Shown in pieces: positions 34,821 through 46,211 of a DNA stretch of 64,000 bases. Below the pieces are notes generated by a model. That model made no database searches and was not told the origin of the DNA. It saw only the letters and a program-made list of their open reading frames with translations. A program made the position numbers and the translations under genes. Position 1 is the first letter of the stretch. Each line of letters opens with the position of its first letter. This DNA is from Chimonanthus salicifolius (lineage: Eukaryota; Streptophyta; Magnoliopsida; Laurales; Calycanthaceae), in assembly GCA_013350335.1 (NCBI GenBank), contig CM023540.1, positions 30,545,175 through 30,609,174 of the forward strand, written 5' to 3'.

Positions 34821-35692
34821 TTAAATTTGTCATAAATATTATATTATATTATAAAATTTATTAAATTATTAATTAAAATTTAATTAATTAGTTGAAATAA
34901 AATTTAAGTAAAAAATATTTTATAAAAAAAATAAAACAACAGATTTTTTTTGAACAGTAATAGAAAAATTCATTGAAAAAGAGAAAAAAATATGTAGAAA
35001 AAGTAAAGAGTCTAAAAGGATTAGACTAAAAGAAAAGATAAAGGAAGAAGATGACAACGGAAGAAAAAGTCTGAAAAGAAAAACTCATACAAACTAATTG
35101 TTAAATCCTAATTTGAAGAAATAATGTCACTCTGTTAGCCGAACGATCCACTTTGGAAAAAGAGGCTCTCAAATCGCTTGTCAAGTCTTGCACCTTTCTA
35201 ACTATATTAATCAATCTTCAAGGCCGACGCCTTAATCCTGACGCCCATTTGATAATATTTGACGAATCCCTTTCAATGATGAGAGAATCAACAGATATTG
35301 AATTGTCATTGATTAATTGACTTGTGATTTTATACAAGAATTTGATGAGAATATCATGGAGTTTGATATTTATCATTTATCAGGATAAATATTAGAATTT
35401 TACAACATCAAATTTAATAAAAAAAATATAGGATTTACAAATATTATTATTGATTGATATATAAGTAGTAGTTCAACCGGTTGCCCCTAGCCACAGGAAG
35501 TGGGAGGTTGTGGGTTCGAGTCCCATGGTCTAATCTTGATGTACATTAAGGGTTGTGGGATCACCCTATGGGGGTTTTACACTGGGTATCCCACTGTTTC
35601 TCACATGTAAATTCGAAAAAGAAAAGAAAAAGTATTCATTCTACATAGATGAAATTTATTTCTTTTATTTGATTATTAATTAAATAATATTT
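34821..35692. repeat. Direct repeat, copy 1 (0.87 kb)
   Basis: From TTAAATTTGTCATAAATATT to TTAATTAAATAATATT this segment recurs at 37466-38336 with only scattered differences (for example CATACAAAC versus CCTACAAAC, and CTAGCCACAGG versus CTAGCTACAGG). It contains a minus-strand LINE 3' fragment (34943-35395) and a SINE (35466-35633). The two copies flank the foldback element at 35701-37465. Confidence 0.92.
35466..35633 (+). mobile_element. tRNA-derived SINE (reference copy)
   Basis: The tRNA-like head has TAGTTCAACCGGTTGCCC and a strong B box, GTGGGTTCGAGTCCCATG. Then come TCTAATCTTGATGTACATT, GGGGGTTTTACACTGGG, CTCACATGTAAATTCG and an A-rich tail. This is the clearest copy of the family that recurs across the window. 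Confidence 0.75.
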
Positions 35693-35700
35693 TGATTATT

Positions 35701-37465
35701 CTGTCAGCAGACACCGAATTTTAGATTTTAGGTGAAAATTACCATTCTGCCCTTCACACATGAAGGAATCGATTGGTTGATTCTCGAACGGGTGAAAGAA
35801 AACACCAAAACCGATCGATCGCACGATGCAGCGATCGATCCGTTTTCAAATGAAAAAATCAGCAGCGTAACGGATCGATCGCACGATCGTGCGATCGATC
35901 TGTTTAAAAATAATTATATTATTTAAATAATAAAATATCCTTTAAAACTTTAAAGTTATTTTTTAAGCATTGTGTATTTTCAAAATTTCTCAAATTTAAT
36001 ATCTGGACTAATTACAATAACCTGATAAAAATACTTTAAGACTTAAATGTCTTTTGACACTCCTAAATATTTAAAACACAGTATTTTACAAATAAGGGTA
36101 TCCTTAGGGTATGTCAAAAACACATTTAGGAGTGTTAAAAGACCTTAAAGTCTTAAAGTATTTTTATCAGGTTATCGTAATTAGTCCGGATATTTAATTT
36201 GAGAAATTTTAAAAATACACAATGCTTAAAAAATAACGTTAAAGTTTTATCTTTCCTTTAAAACTTTAAAGTTATTTTTTAAGTATTTTGTGCTTTCAAA
36301 ATTTCTCAAATTTTATATCTGGACTAATTACGATAACCTGATAAAAATACTTTAAGACTTTAAGGTCTTTTGACACTCCTAAATATTTAAAACACAGTAT
36401 TTTACAAATAAAGATATCCCTAGGGTATGTCAAAAACACATTTAGGAGTGTCAAAAGACCTTGAAGTTTTAAAGTATTTTTATCAAGTTATCGTAATTAG
36501 TCCGGATATTAAATTTCAGAAATTTTGAAAATACACAGTGCCTAAGAAATAACTTTAAAGTTTTAAAGGAAAGATAAAACTTTAAAGTTATTTCTTAGGC
36601 ACTGTGTATTTTTAAAATTTCTGAAATTCAATATCTGGACTAATTACGATAACTTGATAAAAATACTTTAAGACTTCAAGGTCTTTTAACACACCTAAAT
36701 GTGTTTTTGACATACCCTAGGATACCCTTATTTGTAAAATACTGTGTTTTAAATATTTAGGAGTGTCAAAAGACCTTGAAGTCTTAAGGTATTTTTATCA
36801 GATTATTTTAATTAGTCCAGATATTAAATTTGAGAAATTTTGAAAACACACAATGCTTAAAAAACAAGTGTAAAGTTTTAAAGGAAAGATAAAACTTTAA
36901 CATTATTTTTTAAGCACTGTGTATTTTTAAAATTTCTCAAATTAAATATCCGGACTAATTACGATAACCTGATAAAAATACTTTAAGACTTCAAGGTCTT
37001 TTAACATCCCTAAATGTATTTTTGACATACCCTAGGGATACCCTTATTTGTAAAATACTGTGTTTTAAATATTTAGGAGTGTCAAAAGACCTTGAAGTCT
37101 TAAGGTATTTTTATCAGATTATTTTAATTAGTCTAGATATTCAATTTGAGAAATTTTGGAAATACACAGTGCTTAAAAAATAAGTGTAAAGTTTTAAAGG
37201 AAATTTTATTATTTAAATAATATAATTATTTTTAAACAGATCGATCGCACGATCGTGCGATCAATCTGTTACGCTGCTGATTTTTTCATTTGAAAACGGA
37301 TCGATCGTTGCATCGTGCGATCGATCGGTTTTGGTGTTTTCTTTCACCCGTTCGGGAATCAACCGATCGATTCCTTCATGTGTGAAGGGCAGAATGGTAA
37401 TTTTCACATAAAATCTAAAATTCGGTGTCTGCTGGCAGAAAGCATCGGTGTCTATATGGGCACCC
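35701..37465. mobile_element. Mutator-like foldback element made of nested palindromes
   Basis: About 230-bp inverted arms (35701-35930 and 37205-37440) share CAGACACCGAATTTTAGATT, GCCCTTCACACATGAAGG and CGATCGATCGCACGATC stretches. A perfect 28-bp palindrome lies at 35873-35900. Between the arms are four units of about 310-330 bp, each itself an inverted repeat (markers: TTATTTTTTAAGCA, CTGATAAAAATACTTTAAGA, ACACTCCTAAATATTTAAAA). The right end GTGTCTATATGGGCACCC matches the terminus of the Mutator-type element at 16316. The corresponding outer 27 bp or so are missing on the left. No coding capacity. Confidence 0.82.
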
Positions 37466-37599
37466 TTAAATTTGTCATAAATATTATATTATATTATAAA
37501 ATTTATTAAATTATTAATTAAAATTTAATTAATTAGTTGAAATAAAATTTAAGTAAAAAATATTTTTTTAAAAAATAAAACAACAGATTTTTTTTGAAC

Positions 37600-38025
37600 A
37601 GTAATAGAAAAATTCATTGAAAAAGAGAAAAAAATATGTAGAAAAAGTAAAGAGTCTAAAAGGATTAGACTAAAAGAAAAGATAAAGGAAGAAGATGACA
37701 ACGGAAGAAAAAGTCTGAAAAGAAAAACTCCTACAAACTAATTGTTAAATCCTAATTTGACGAAATAATGTCACTCTATTAGCCGAACGATCCACTTTGG
37801 AAAAAGAGGCTCTCAAATCGCTTGTCAAGTCTTGCACCTTTCTAACTATATTAACCAATCTCCAAGGCCGACGCCTTAACCCTGACGCCCATTTGATAAT
37901 ATTTGACGAATCCCTTTCAATGATGAGAGAATCAACAGATATTGAATTGTCATTGATTAATTGACTTGTGATTTTATACAAGAATTTGATGAGAATATCA
38001 TGGAGTTTGATATTTATCATTTATC
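37600..38025 (-). mobile_element. LINE 3' end fragment (RNase H remnant), duplicated at 34950-35380
   Basis: The minus strand encodes SVDSLIIERDSSNIIKWASG, then RPWRLVNIV and FSKVDRSANRVTLF. This is the end of a plant LINE RNase H domain (ESDS...W, and REANxxAD decayed to RSANRV). A 3' tail follows, ending in the T-run seen on the plus strand near 37590. Copy 1 of the direct repeat carries the same fragment, with a frame change. Confidence 0.65.
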
Positions 38026-38109
38026 AGGATAAATATTAGAATTTTACAACATCAAATTTAATAAAAAAAATATAGGATTTACAAATATTATTATTGATTG
38101 ATATATAAG

Positions 38110-38277
38110 TAGTAGTTCAACCGGTTGCCCCTAGCTACAGGAAGTGGGAGGTTGTGGGTTCGAGTCCCATGGTCTAATCTTGATGTACATTAAGGGTTGT
38201 GGGATCACCCCATGGGGGTTTTACACTGGGTATCCCACTGTTTCTCACATGTAAATTCGAAAAAGAAAAGAAAAAGT
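38110..38277 (+). mobile_element. tRNA-derived SINE (second copy by duplication)
   Basis: Same sequence as 35466-35633, because it lies in the direct repeat. It differs at only a few bases (CTAGCTACAGG; ACCCCATGGGGG). Confidence 0.75.
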
Positions 38278-38355
38278 ATTCATTCTACATAGATGAAATT
38301 TATTTCTTTTATTTTGATTATTAATTAAATAATATTATACATGTATTGAATTGTC

Positions 38356-38514
38356 GGTTTTTTTTTTTTTTTTTTCCAATTTACGTGTGGAAAACGATAA
38401 GACACTCAGTGTAAAAACCCCACGGGTGAGCCTATCGGCACACCAAAGTTAGGTCATGGAGGTTTGAACCCTCAACCTCCTGCTTTCTGAGAGACAACCA
38501 GTTGAATTGTACTT
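38356..38514 (-). mobile_element. tRNA-derived SINE, opposite orientation
   Basis: The plus-strand T-run at 38358-38376 is the tail. It is followed by AATTTACGTGTGGAAAAC, AAAACCCCACGGGTGAG, CACCAAAGTTAGGTCATGG, GGTTTGAACCCTCAACC (complement of the B box) and CAACCAGTTGAATTG. It lies 80 bp from the preceding copy, facing it tail to tail. Confidence 0.72.
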
Positions 38515-38519
38515 TTTTA

Positions 38520-40460
38520 CTTTCATAATAACGTGATAATCCACAATTAATCAAATTTTTAAGTGAAAAATGATATTTAATTAGAAATTTTCTAGACCAA
38601 CAAGTACCGAATACTACTGATAAGGACGATTTTATGATAAATTTAGTATTTTAAATTTTAAGTAGCTAAAATAAAATAAAATAAAATTAAATCATCTTGT
38701 TGGGTCTAAATAAGAAGATTGGGCGAATCTGGAAGGTGCTATCTTCTGTGGATTACAGAGAGAAGAGAGGGAAGTGAAGAAAAATCAGCCCACACGATTA
38801 TTGATGGCAAATGGCAACCCATTGAAACATCAAGAATTTGACCACAGCAGAAATAGAAACCCGGTTAGGCGAGTAGGGGAGTAAGGAGAAGAAGATTAAA
38901 AAAAATGAGAGAAAAATAAAAGGATTGCTTGGAGAAGGCAGTATTAGAATAAGTGGGCCGTCGAGATTTACGGTGAGTGATCTTTTCATGGGCACTTTAT
39001 GTATATAGATACGGGTTTTACTGTGATACCCATTTTACCCTTCATCTGTCGTACTGAAAAATTTATTGGTATTTATTTATATTTTTTTAATTTGTAAATA
39101 AAAGTCAATAAATTAGTAATATGACCTAAATTGTAAAGGGGACTTTGATTATTGAATTTATTAAGCTTCGAGCTTTTCTACCTTGTTTGGTGAGTTCTAT
39201 TTTTCTTTTGAATTAAATTTGTTCATGTGTTTCAATTAATCTTAAATTTCACAGCCAAGTTAATTCATTAGAAGGTTCTTGAATTTAGACCGTATTTAAA
39301 TCTAGTAACAGTTCTTTAAGTTTAGACTATATTTAAGCTCGAAAACGACAATTTTAGATTTTTCACAGAAATCTATGATTCAGCCTAAAATCCCTAATCT
39401 AAAATTCAAATTTTAGCTTGGCCTGCGTCAGTGAGGTGTTGGGTTGACAAATATCATTCCATATTTTAAGTCTTAAACTTTTTTTTAAAACATACTTATT
39501 ATTAGTACACCCACAAATTTAGGTAAAATTTTACATATTTTGGGCACATCTATGTGGAACCTAATATTTGCATATCATCTTCCCTTAGATCAAATAAAGT
39601 AGGAAATCAATATGAGGAAACACTTAATATGAAATTCTTGAAAAAACACATAATATGAAATTCTTGTTTTCAAATATCCCTTAGCAATATGTATCTTCTA
39701 TCACAGTTCATAAATTTTTATAATAATTTTTTTGAATTTAAAAAAAAAAAAATCTTAAAAAAATTACACACTCTAAAAACTATATCAATCACATTAAAGG
39801 TTCTTCATTTAATTTTAAAACGTTTGTATATCATTTCATTCATTTTTCACAAGAAACTCATAAATGAGAAATATCTTAAAAAATCTGGTTTTTATTAATT
39901 TTTCAGAAAAATCTATGTCAATCATTTTAACACCTCCACTAAATTACATAACCACCGAATATTATTTTATTAATTATTTTTAAAAGAAAATCTTAATTCG
40001 AGATTATCTTAGAGCCGAAGTTCAAAACAATTAATGAAAATATCTGAAAATGATATGCGACAAATGTTTGGAACTTACAAATAGCATTCAAACTCAAATA
40101 ATTTAGTTCTAAATCTTTTTAAAGCCATAATTAACACAAGATTCAAAGCAAAAAATGGTCGAAATCATTTTTTAAATTAAAAAAATATGCATAAACTGAT
40201 ACTATATCCGTGCAAATGACATGATACGTATAGACCGATTTGAAGACCGTTGGTTTCATGAAATAATGTGAGAAAATGTAATTTCAATGTGGGAGAGCAT
40301 TCTGTGATCAAACAATGAAAAAGAGAAAATAATATATTATTTTCAAAACTAAAAATTAGTTTTTTTTGAAAGGTGAATGACTCACAATTTTTTATTTCAT
40401 TCTGCACAGTTAATGCATGTGCCCATGACCTACCAATTTGGTTGCTACACATTCAAAGAA
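38520..40460. other. Intergenic AT-rich region, nothing recognised
   Basis: No open frame resembles a known family and no repeat stands out, apart from purine-rich text around 38740-38900. The 69-codon frame at 39689 is poly-Lys/Ile/Phe from AT-rich DNA and is not believed to be coding. Confidence 0.6.
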
Positions 40461-40598
40461 ACTTCACATGGGCTAAAATGTTTTATTATAATTCTCTAGT
40501 CAACCTCAGACTTGGTTTAATAAGATCCCAAATCCAATCCAGAGTCCCCAAATCTCTCTCTCAGATTCCAGAAACTTTGGGTCTCTGTTATTTCAGCC

Positions 40599-40766
40599 AT
40601 GGGGAAGATGTTCTACTTTGCGTCAGATGATGATGGTGGTGGCAATGACAATGGCATTGATCCAATGCTACTAATCTTGGCAGTGATCATTGGTCTTCTG
40701 CTCATCATGTTCTTCTCCCCACCTCAGCAGCAGCGACGTGTCGTCGCCGTTTACAGATGCTGTTGA
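40599..40766 (+). CDS. Small single-span membrane protein (55 aa), copy 2 of a duplicated pair
   Basis: The frame codes for 55 residues: MGKMFYFAS, an acidic Asp/Gly/Asn head (DDDGGGNDNGID), a hydrophobic span at about residues 23-39, SPPQQQ, and the tail RRVVAVYRCC. The last ten residues equal those of the 48-residue copy at 29720, while the membrane span is conserved in character but not in letters. This is the pattern expected of a protein under selection. A CT-rich leader (CCCAAATCTCTCTCTCAG) and a shared upstream block (near 40480-40515) precede the ATG. The next in-frame stop follows the paired cysteines in both copies. Function and family name are unknown to me. Confidence 0.75.
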   Translation: MGKMFYFASDDDGGGNDNGIDPMLLILAVIIGLLLIMFFSPPQQQRRVVAVYRCC

Positions 40767-41924
40767 TGTTGCTCAGCTCACACTCACTGTCTCTTTGTCG
40801 ATACTTCGACCATCAGTATATGCTCATTTTCCTCTTTCATTGTAATATGCTGTAGTGGTAGTAGTCATGTAGCTTGTGAGGTGAATAATTTCCTTTGGAG
40901 TTTAAATGCTCAATCTATGATTTGATCCCTTGCTATTTTAACTTAAATTTATAAGAAAAGTGTGGATTTGAGATACCCACTGAGTGAATGGATGGCTTGA
41001 ATTGCAAATGAAGTGGAAATCAGTTCTGAAATGAATGCTTGATCAACATACAGATCATTCTCAGACGCACTCTTTTGTACTTCAGCATTTTGCTTCAAGT
41101 GCAACAAGATGGGAGAAACAATGAGACATCTGACAGATGAGCCTTTGATTTCATTTAGAATGTTATAAGAAAAAAAAAAGAAGATGGTTCAGTTTCTTGA
41201 TTTTCCATCTGACCGGTAAATGATGATTCTTTTTTGGTGATTTTTATGATCTTCAAACCATCTTTTTGGGTTATTTCTGTGTCCAAGCTGCACTGACCTT
41301 CACCGCCCCTCCGGACCAATTGAAAGCCTCACTGAACTACATCCAAGTGCTTGTTTCACAGGGCAAGGATTTATCCAAGCCATAGCAGATGACCAAGAAA
41401 AACAATTATTTTAGCTGTTCTTTCAAAATCAAATAAATCAGTGTGAAATGTACCACTTTCGACAAAATTTTCTCGCTCATAAAAGGTGTCAGAATCCCTC
41501 ATTTGAACAGAAAATGCATTTCTTAGGTAGAGTCACTCAAAGAATTGACCAGCATCTATAAAACAGATCTTTTCAGAGCCTCAAAGGAGTACCTTTAACA
41601 TCAATTGGCTAGTGCTTGCTTTACTAGGCAAGTTCTTTCTCCTTTGTCTTTACGGGTTCTCATCCATGCAGTGCTTTGTGTGCACCTTCTCCCCATGATA
41701 AAATTTCAGTTACCATTTCAAAAGAAGGAAAAGAAAAAGTTTAATGTATTAATACTTTCACGTTTGATTGCTTGAATGGTTGAATGTAACAATCATGTCA
41801 ACATTCCTCCACTTCACTGCAGTAGCATAACTAAATACACAAGACTTTACATGATAAAGTAGATACATTTTACATATATGAACAAATTGATAGACAAATT
41901 CACACATACATATACACAGCCCGA
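40767..41924. other. Intergenic region between converging genes
   Basis: It holds the 3' UTR of the small membrane-protein gene (plus strand) and that of the F-box gene (minus strand). No further gene or repeat was recognised. Confidence 0.5.
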
Positions 41925-44900
41925 TCAACGCATATATACCCAAGAAGTGGTTGCAGGTTCGCCTGATATCTGAACTCGCAACACCTCATGAATGGCTCCT
42001 CGTTGTAGAACCCTCATAACCTCCTCGGCCAACACTAGATCACCAAGAGAAACCCTGCGTGATCGAGTTTCATCTTGTAAGCGGAAGCCATGAAACCATC
42101 TTCCCAGCTTCCACCATCTGACACAAACTTGTCGCTCTGATATATGGCAGTTAGAAAGTGCTTCTACTATATCCTTGGCCTGCCAACATCAACAAGGTAC
42201 AGCAGAAGAAATGAGATGCTGAATTATGACATATTCCAACAGTTTGCAATGCTAACTTTTTATGTAAAAGTGCATATTGCTATCCATGATCAATACATAA
42301 GGAGACATGAACTGCAAGATTGTTGATAAAAATAGACCATAGGGAAAAGATTCTGATTACTGTAGAAGAAATCTCTCTCAGTACAAAGGAACCACTTGGT
42401 ACCTAAGAAATATATGCAACATAATCATACACACAATTTGACAATGCAAACATGGCATTTGGGTAGGCAAAATAAAATTTCTGTCACAAATGGAACTCCC
42501 CACCATTCATAGCTTCACAACTACACCCGTCATTTATAGCTAGCTATCTACAACCACAAAATGAATAATATTGAATGCAAGCGCACTGTCAAAATGTATT
42601 CCTACCACTCACTATCCAGTCTCTGTCTAAACTTGAAGGTATTCTCTATCTTTACAAAATTCACTTTGACAAATGCATCTTTTTACTCTTGTTCTGATGA
42701 TTCTAAGCTTCGGGCTGCTATATTTATTATTTATAATTTGAAAGGATACAGAGGGCCTAAGTTCTCTGAATTATGAATCCCCAGAGAAATTACTACTAGT
42801 GTTCTGAATGGTATCAATCCCCAAAGACATTGATATGAAGTTAGGGTCTATATCGAGTAGCTTTTGTAGGAAAGCAATCTCTAAAAATAACTCATCAATG
42901 CAATGACTTCAGGATCACTGCAAACATATAAAGAGAGAAGGGGGGTTGTTGAAGAATGGAATAACCACCGAGTTTTGGAGTATCGTCATTGTTACAACTA
43001 GAAATGGATCTTTGTAATTATCCACAGAGACTGCCTCCCTAACCACAGTGGAAACGGACCATGCAAGCAAACCATCCTTTGTAAAAGCTGGATTTTTGCA
43101 CCCGCAGAAGTTTTGTTTCTAAATATTGCTGTTGTTAATAATAAAGGAAATTTTATAGAGAAAAACTATTCATTTTCAGGGTGTAGTTGAATAGGTGCTC
43201 GTTAAGTGCCATTCGATGGGCTTCAGGTTCAAAACTTGTTTACATGGCATATACCAGATCAGATTTATGAGATTCGAGACCTAGTTGAGGCTAGTGAATT
43301 TAGGATGTTCCATATTTCGAGATCAGCCTATGCAATGCATACTTTGTACAGTAGTAGTTTCAAGGAAACATTTTTTTAAGCTTTGGAGTTCTATAGTTCT
43401 TTCAATGTTATCTGTCTGTTTTTGCAATACAACAATTTGGCTTTTCAAGAGGGAAAAAAGAAGAAGAGGAAAGACCAGTAATTTGAACACTTTTTTCCCT
43501 TTTGATAAGACGTCGTCCTTTCTCTTTGCTGTGCAGCTATCACCACCTCAATGATGGAAAGTCAAGAATGGTGTTCCCTTAATAAAAAAAAAACATGGTA
43601 TCCAAAGTGTGGCGGAGGTTATAGTGGAATGGGCTGGGGGACCATTTGTAGGTAGGTGGGGAGTGACTTAGAAATTGACCCCAGCAACGATTGTTTGGGC
43701 AATATAGTAGTTAAGGAACGCAATATGGTAGTTAAGGAACGCTACAAGTTTTGATAGGAAGTCTGGAGATGTAAGTGAGGTCTTCAAAAAGGTTAAGTGG
43801 AATCTTGTGTGGTGTTCTCACTCTATAAAGAATTTAAGGAATTCTCTAGTTGCTCAACGATGGACTTTTATCTATCCTCGGAAAATACATTCATGTATGT
43901 TCTTATGTCTTTATTTCACTGAGTTGCACTTACTGTCCCACAATGTATTTCTAGAATGGAAGAGTAGAACCACAGATAAATGGGATTAGTGGCTATGACA
44001 ATGATGAATTGTCAAATAATTTTCCCTCACTAAACCAGTAACTACTGATAGGTATCAAAATGGCTTTGACAACTCACGGTATTATATCTAAAGTGTGTTC
44101 CTAGATTTGTTTGACAATCAGTTATTAATTTAAAAAAAAGGATCTAGGGATCATGATCCATTAATCAGATTGGAACATATGAACCTGTAGAAAGTAAATC
44201 TTACTCATTTCTACCATATATCAATTGTTGCCATGAAAAGAATATCAAAAGTGTCATACCCATTTCCAAATTTATAGTAGTCTCATCAGTTAAGAAGTTT
44301 CAAAAAGAAATCATCACGATCTTCAAACACATGAAATAGAAAATTCATCCATATGTAATGTGAAAAAAATAGAGAAATTCACTTATGTTTCATGCCAAAA
44401 TACAGAAATGGCCCAATCAAATGAAACATGATTAAAACGCGGGACTACTGTAATGGAAGAAATTATTAAACATTTAAACATTGAAGAATATGAGTTAGAA
44501 TCATTTACCGGTATTCCCAGGGAAAACAAGGAATAGTGTAATCCAATCATATTCAGTAGTACACTCTGCTTTTTTGAGAAGAGAAACAGTTGGACATCCT
44601 TAAATCCAAATTCTGTTGAGCACAGGTCTCCAATTGCTCTCAAGTAATCTCCGACTTCAAGTGACTCATACTGGGAGCATTGTTTCACAAATTTAACTAT
44701 AGCCATAGCGTGGTCTGCCATTACTTGGTGCCTTTTGATGTAGAAGCTCCTCCACACCTGTGGCATGAGAACATGCATTTTGCAATTTAGTCAGAGGATC
44801 TAGACACAAATGATAAACTAAAACGGACCTTGTATAATAAAGAAATATAGGGTCCATAAAATCAGAGTATTTTGGGTGTCTTTAAAGCAGTATTTCCTAC

Positions 44901-46211
44901 TCTGTTGCCTAAAATTCATGAAGTGAAGGATGATTAGATAACAATGCATTAAATAAGAAATAACCAATAGAGTTACTAATTGGGACAAAGCCAAACACAC
45001 CTGTAAGCAGAGAAACATCTTTATATGTCTACTTGCAACATCACATGCAAATTTAAACGCAAATGCATTTGTTTGATGGTGTTTACCACAGAACTGATTG
45101 TCTATCTTATGGCCTTATGGACCTGTAGATTAGCACAGAATTCACTCTATGAAATTGGGATTCTGAGAAATTTTGTGCATTAATATAGTGCATGTTTTTT
45201 TTATAATTCCAACAGCATCTAAAATTCTTCAAAATTTAGAATAAAAAATTGTGTTATTTTGAACATTGTTGATTTCTGCAATAGCCCTCTTGTATTTGCT
45301 AGGAATGGAATTTTTACTAGACAAAAATTTTCATAACATCATTGATTCATGCTTTGAAATAACACCTTCAGTTAGAGAAGTTTATAAACGCTCAGAAATT
45401 GTAATTATGTAGGATTTCATAATCTCCTCAGTGCAACTGTGTTCTCACTGAACATGAAATTATGTGGAGTTAGTAAATTCAACGAAAATTCCATCCAAAT
45501 TCTGGGTGCAGTCTATATAGCAATTACACAGAATTCTAATCCCACATGGGAATTTAAGCCTACAAAGAGTGCGCTGTATCCAAATTCGCATAATACAGAA
45601 TCTCCTAACATCTTTATATCGACAGATGGCACTGGTAGGAGTCAGAATCCCAACAAATATCCCGAATTCGGATAAAAAACTGAAATCCCCCACCCCAATT
45701 CCAAAAGACAAAGGGTATCAAACAGTAGGGCTAATCATGAAATTTCAATATTTATAACACAGAACAAAATCAAGATCAAAACTTTATGAGTGGGTGAAGT
45801 TAGAATTGAAGAAGAAAGAACCTTGGTGGGGTCCTCAAAAGGGGAAGAGTCAGAAGAAATGACGATATCATTGTGTAGTTGTTCAGTCGAATGGATGAAA
45901 GAAGGCCAACGGCATTTGCAGAGAGAGAACCAGATGAAGTCAGAGGAACACAATTCCCTCCAGAAACGAGAGCAGCATCCCAACGAGCACACATCGCATA
46001 CCTTGCCAATCCCAAACCAATCATAAATTCAAAGAAAAACACAAAAAACATATAACATCAAAGGGAAAAAAAGTATTAAAACAGAGCAAAACAAGATGAA
46101 GGAGAAGAGAGAGACAGAGAGGAAAGAGGCGATTTTGAGGGCAATATCTTCAGGAAGGTAGTAGTAGGAAAGATCCCACAGCTGCATATTTGGAGAGTTC
46201 TCCATCATCAT
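41925..46211 (-). CDS. F-box protein, four exons (259 aa)
   Basis: Minus-strand exons 46211-46116, 46001-45822, 44757-44509 and 42179-41925, all phase 0, give 259 residues. The F-box lies at about residues 19-65 (YLPEDIALKIASFLS, then LGCCSRFWRELC, FIWFSLCKCRWP) and would dock SKP1 of an SCF ubiquitin ligase. The rest is a conserved helical region: RSFYIKRHQVMADH, IVKFVKQCSQYESLEVGDYL, FGFKDVQLFLF, then ISERQVCVRWWKLGRW, RSRRVSLGDL and RGAIHEVLRVQIS. This C-terminal pattern occurs in a small plant F-box family of about 250 residues, so the gene looks full-length. The ubiquitination target is unknown. The exon 1 donor (TCT/GTCTCT) is weak, but the join to VCDVCSLGCC restores the F-box. Three ATGs start the frame; the first was chosen. 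Confidence 0.9.

Larger units (their letters stand above)
37466..38336. repeat. Direct repeat, copy 2 (0.87 kb)
   Basis: Near-identical partner of 34821-35692, starting directly at the right end of the foldback element with TTAAATTTG, the same nine bases that open copy 1. It carries a LINE fragment (minus strand; residues such as DSLIIERDSSNIIKWASG and DRSANRV, like a decayed RNase H end) and a SINE at 38110-38277. Confidence 0.92.
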
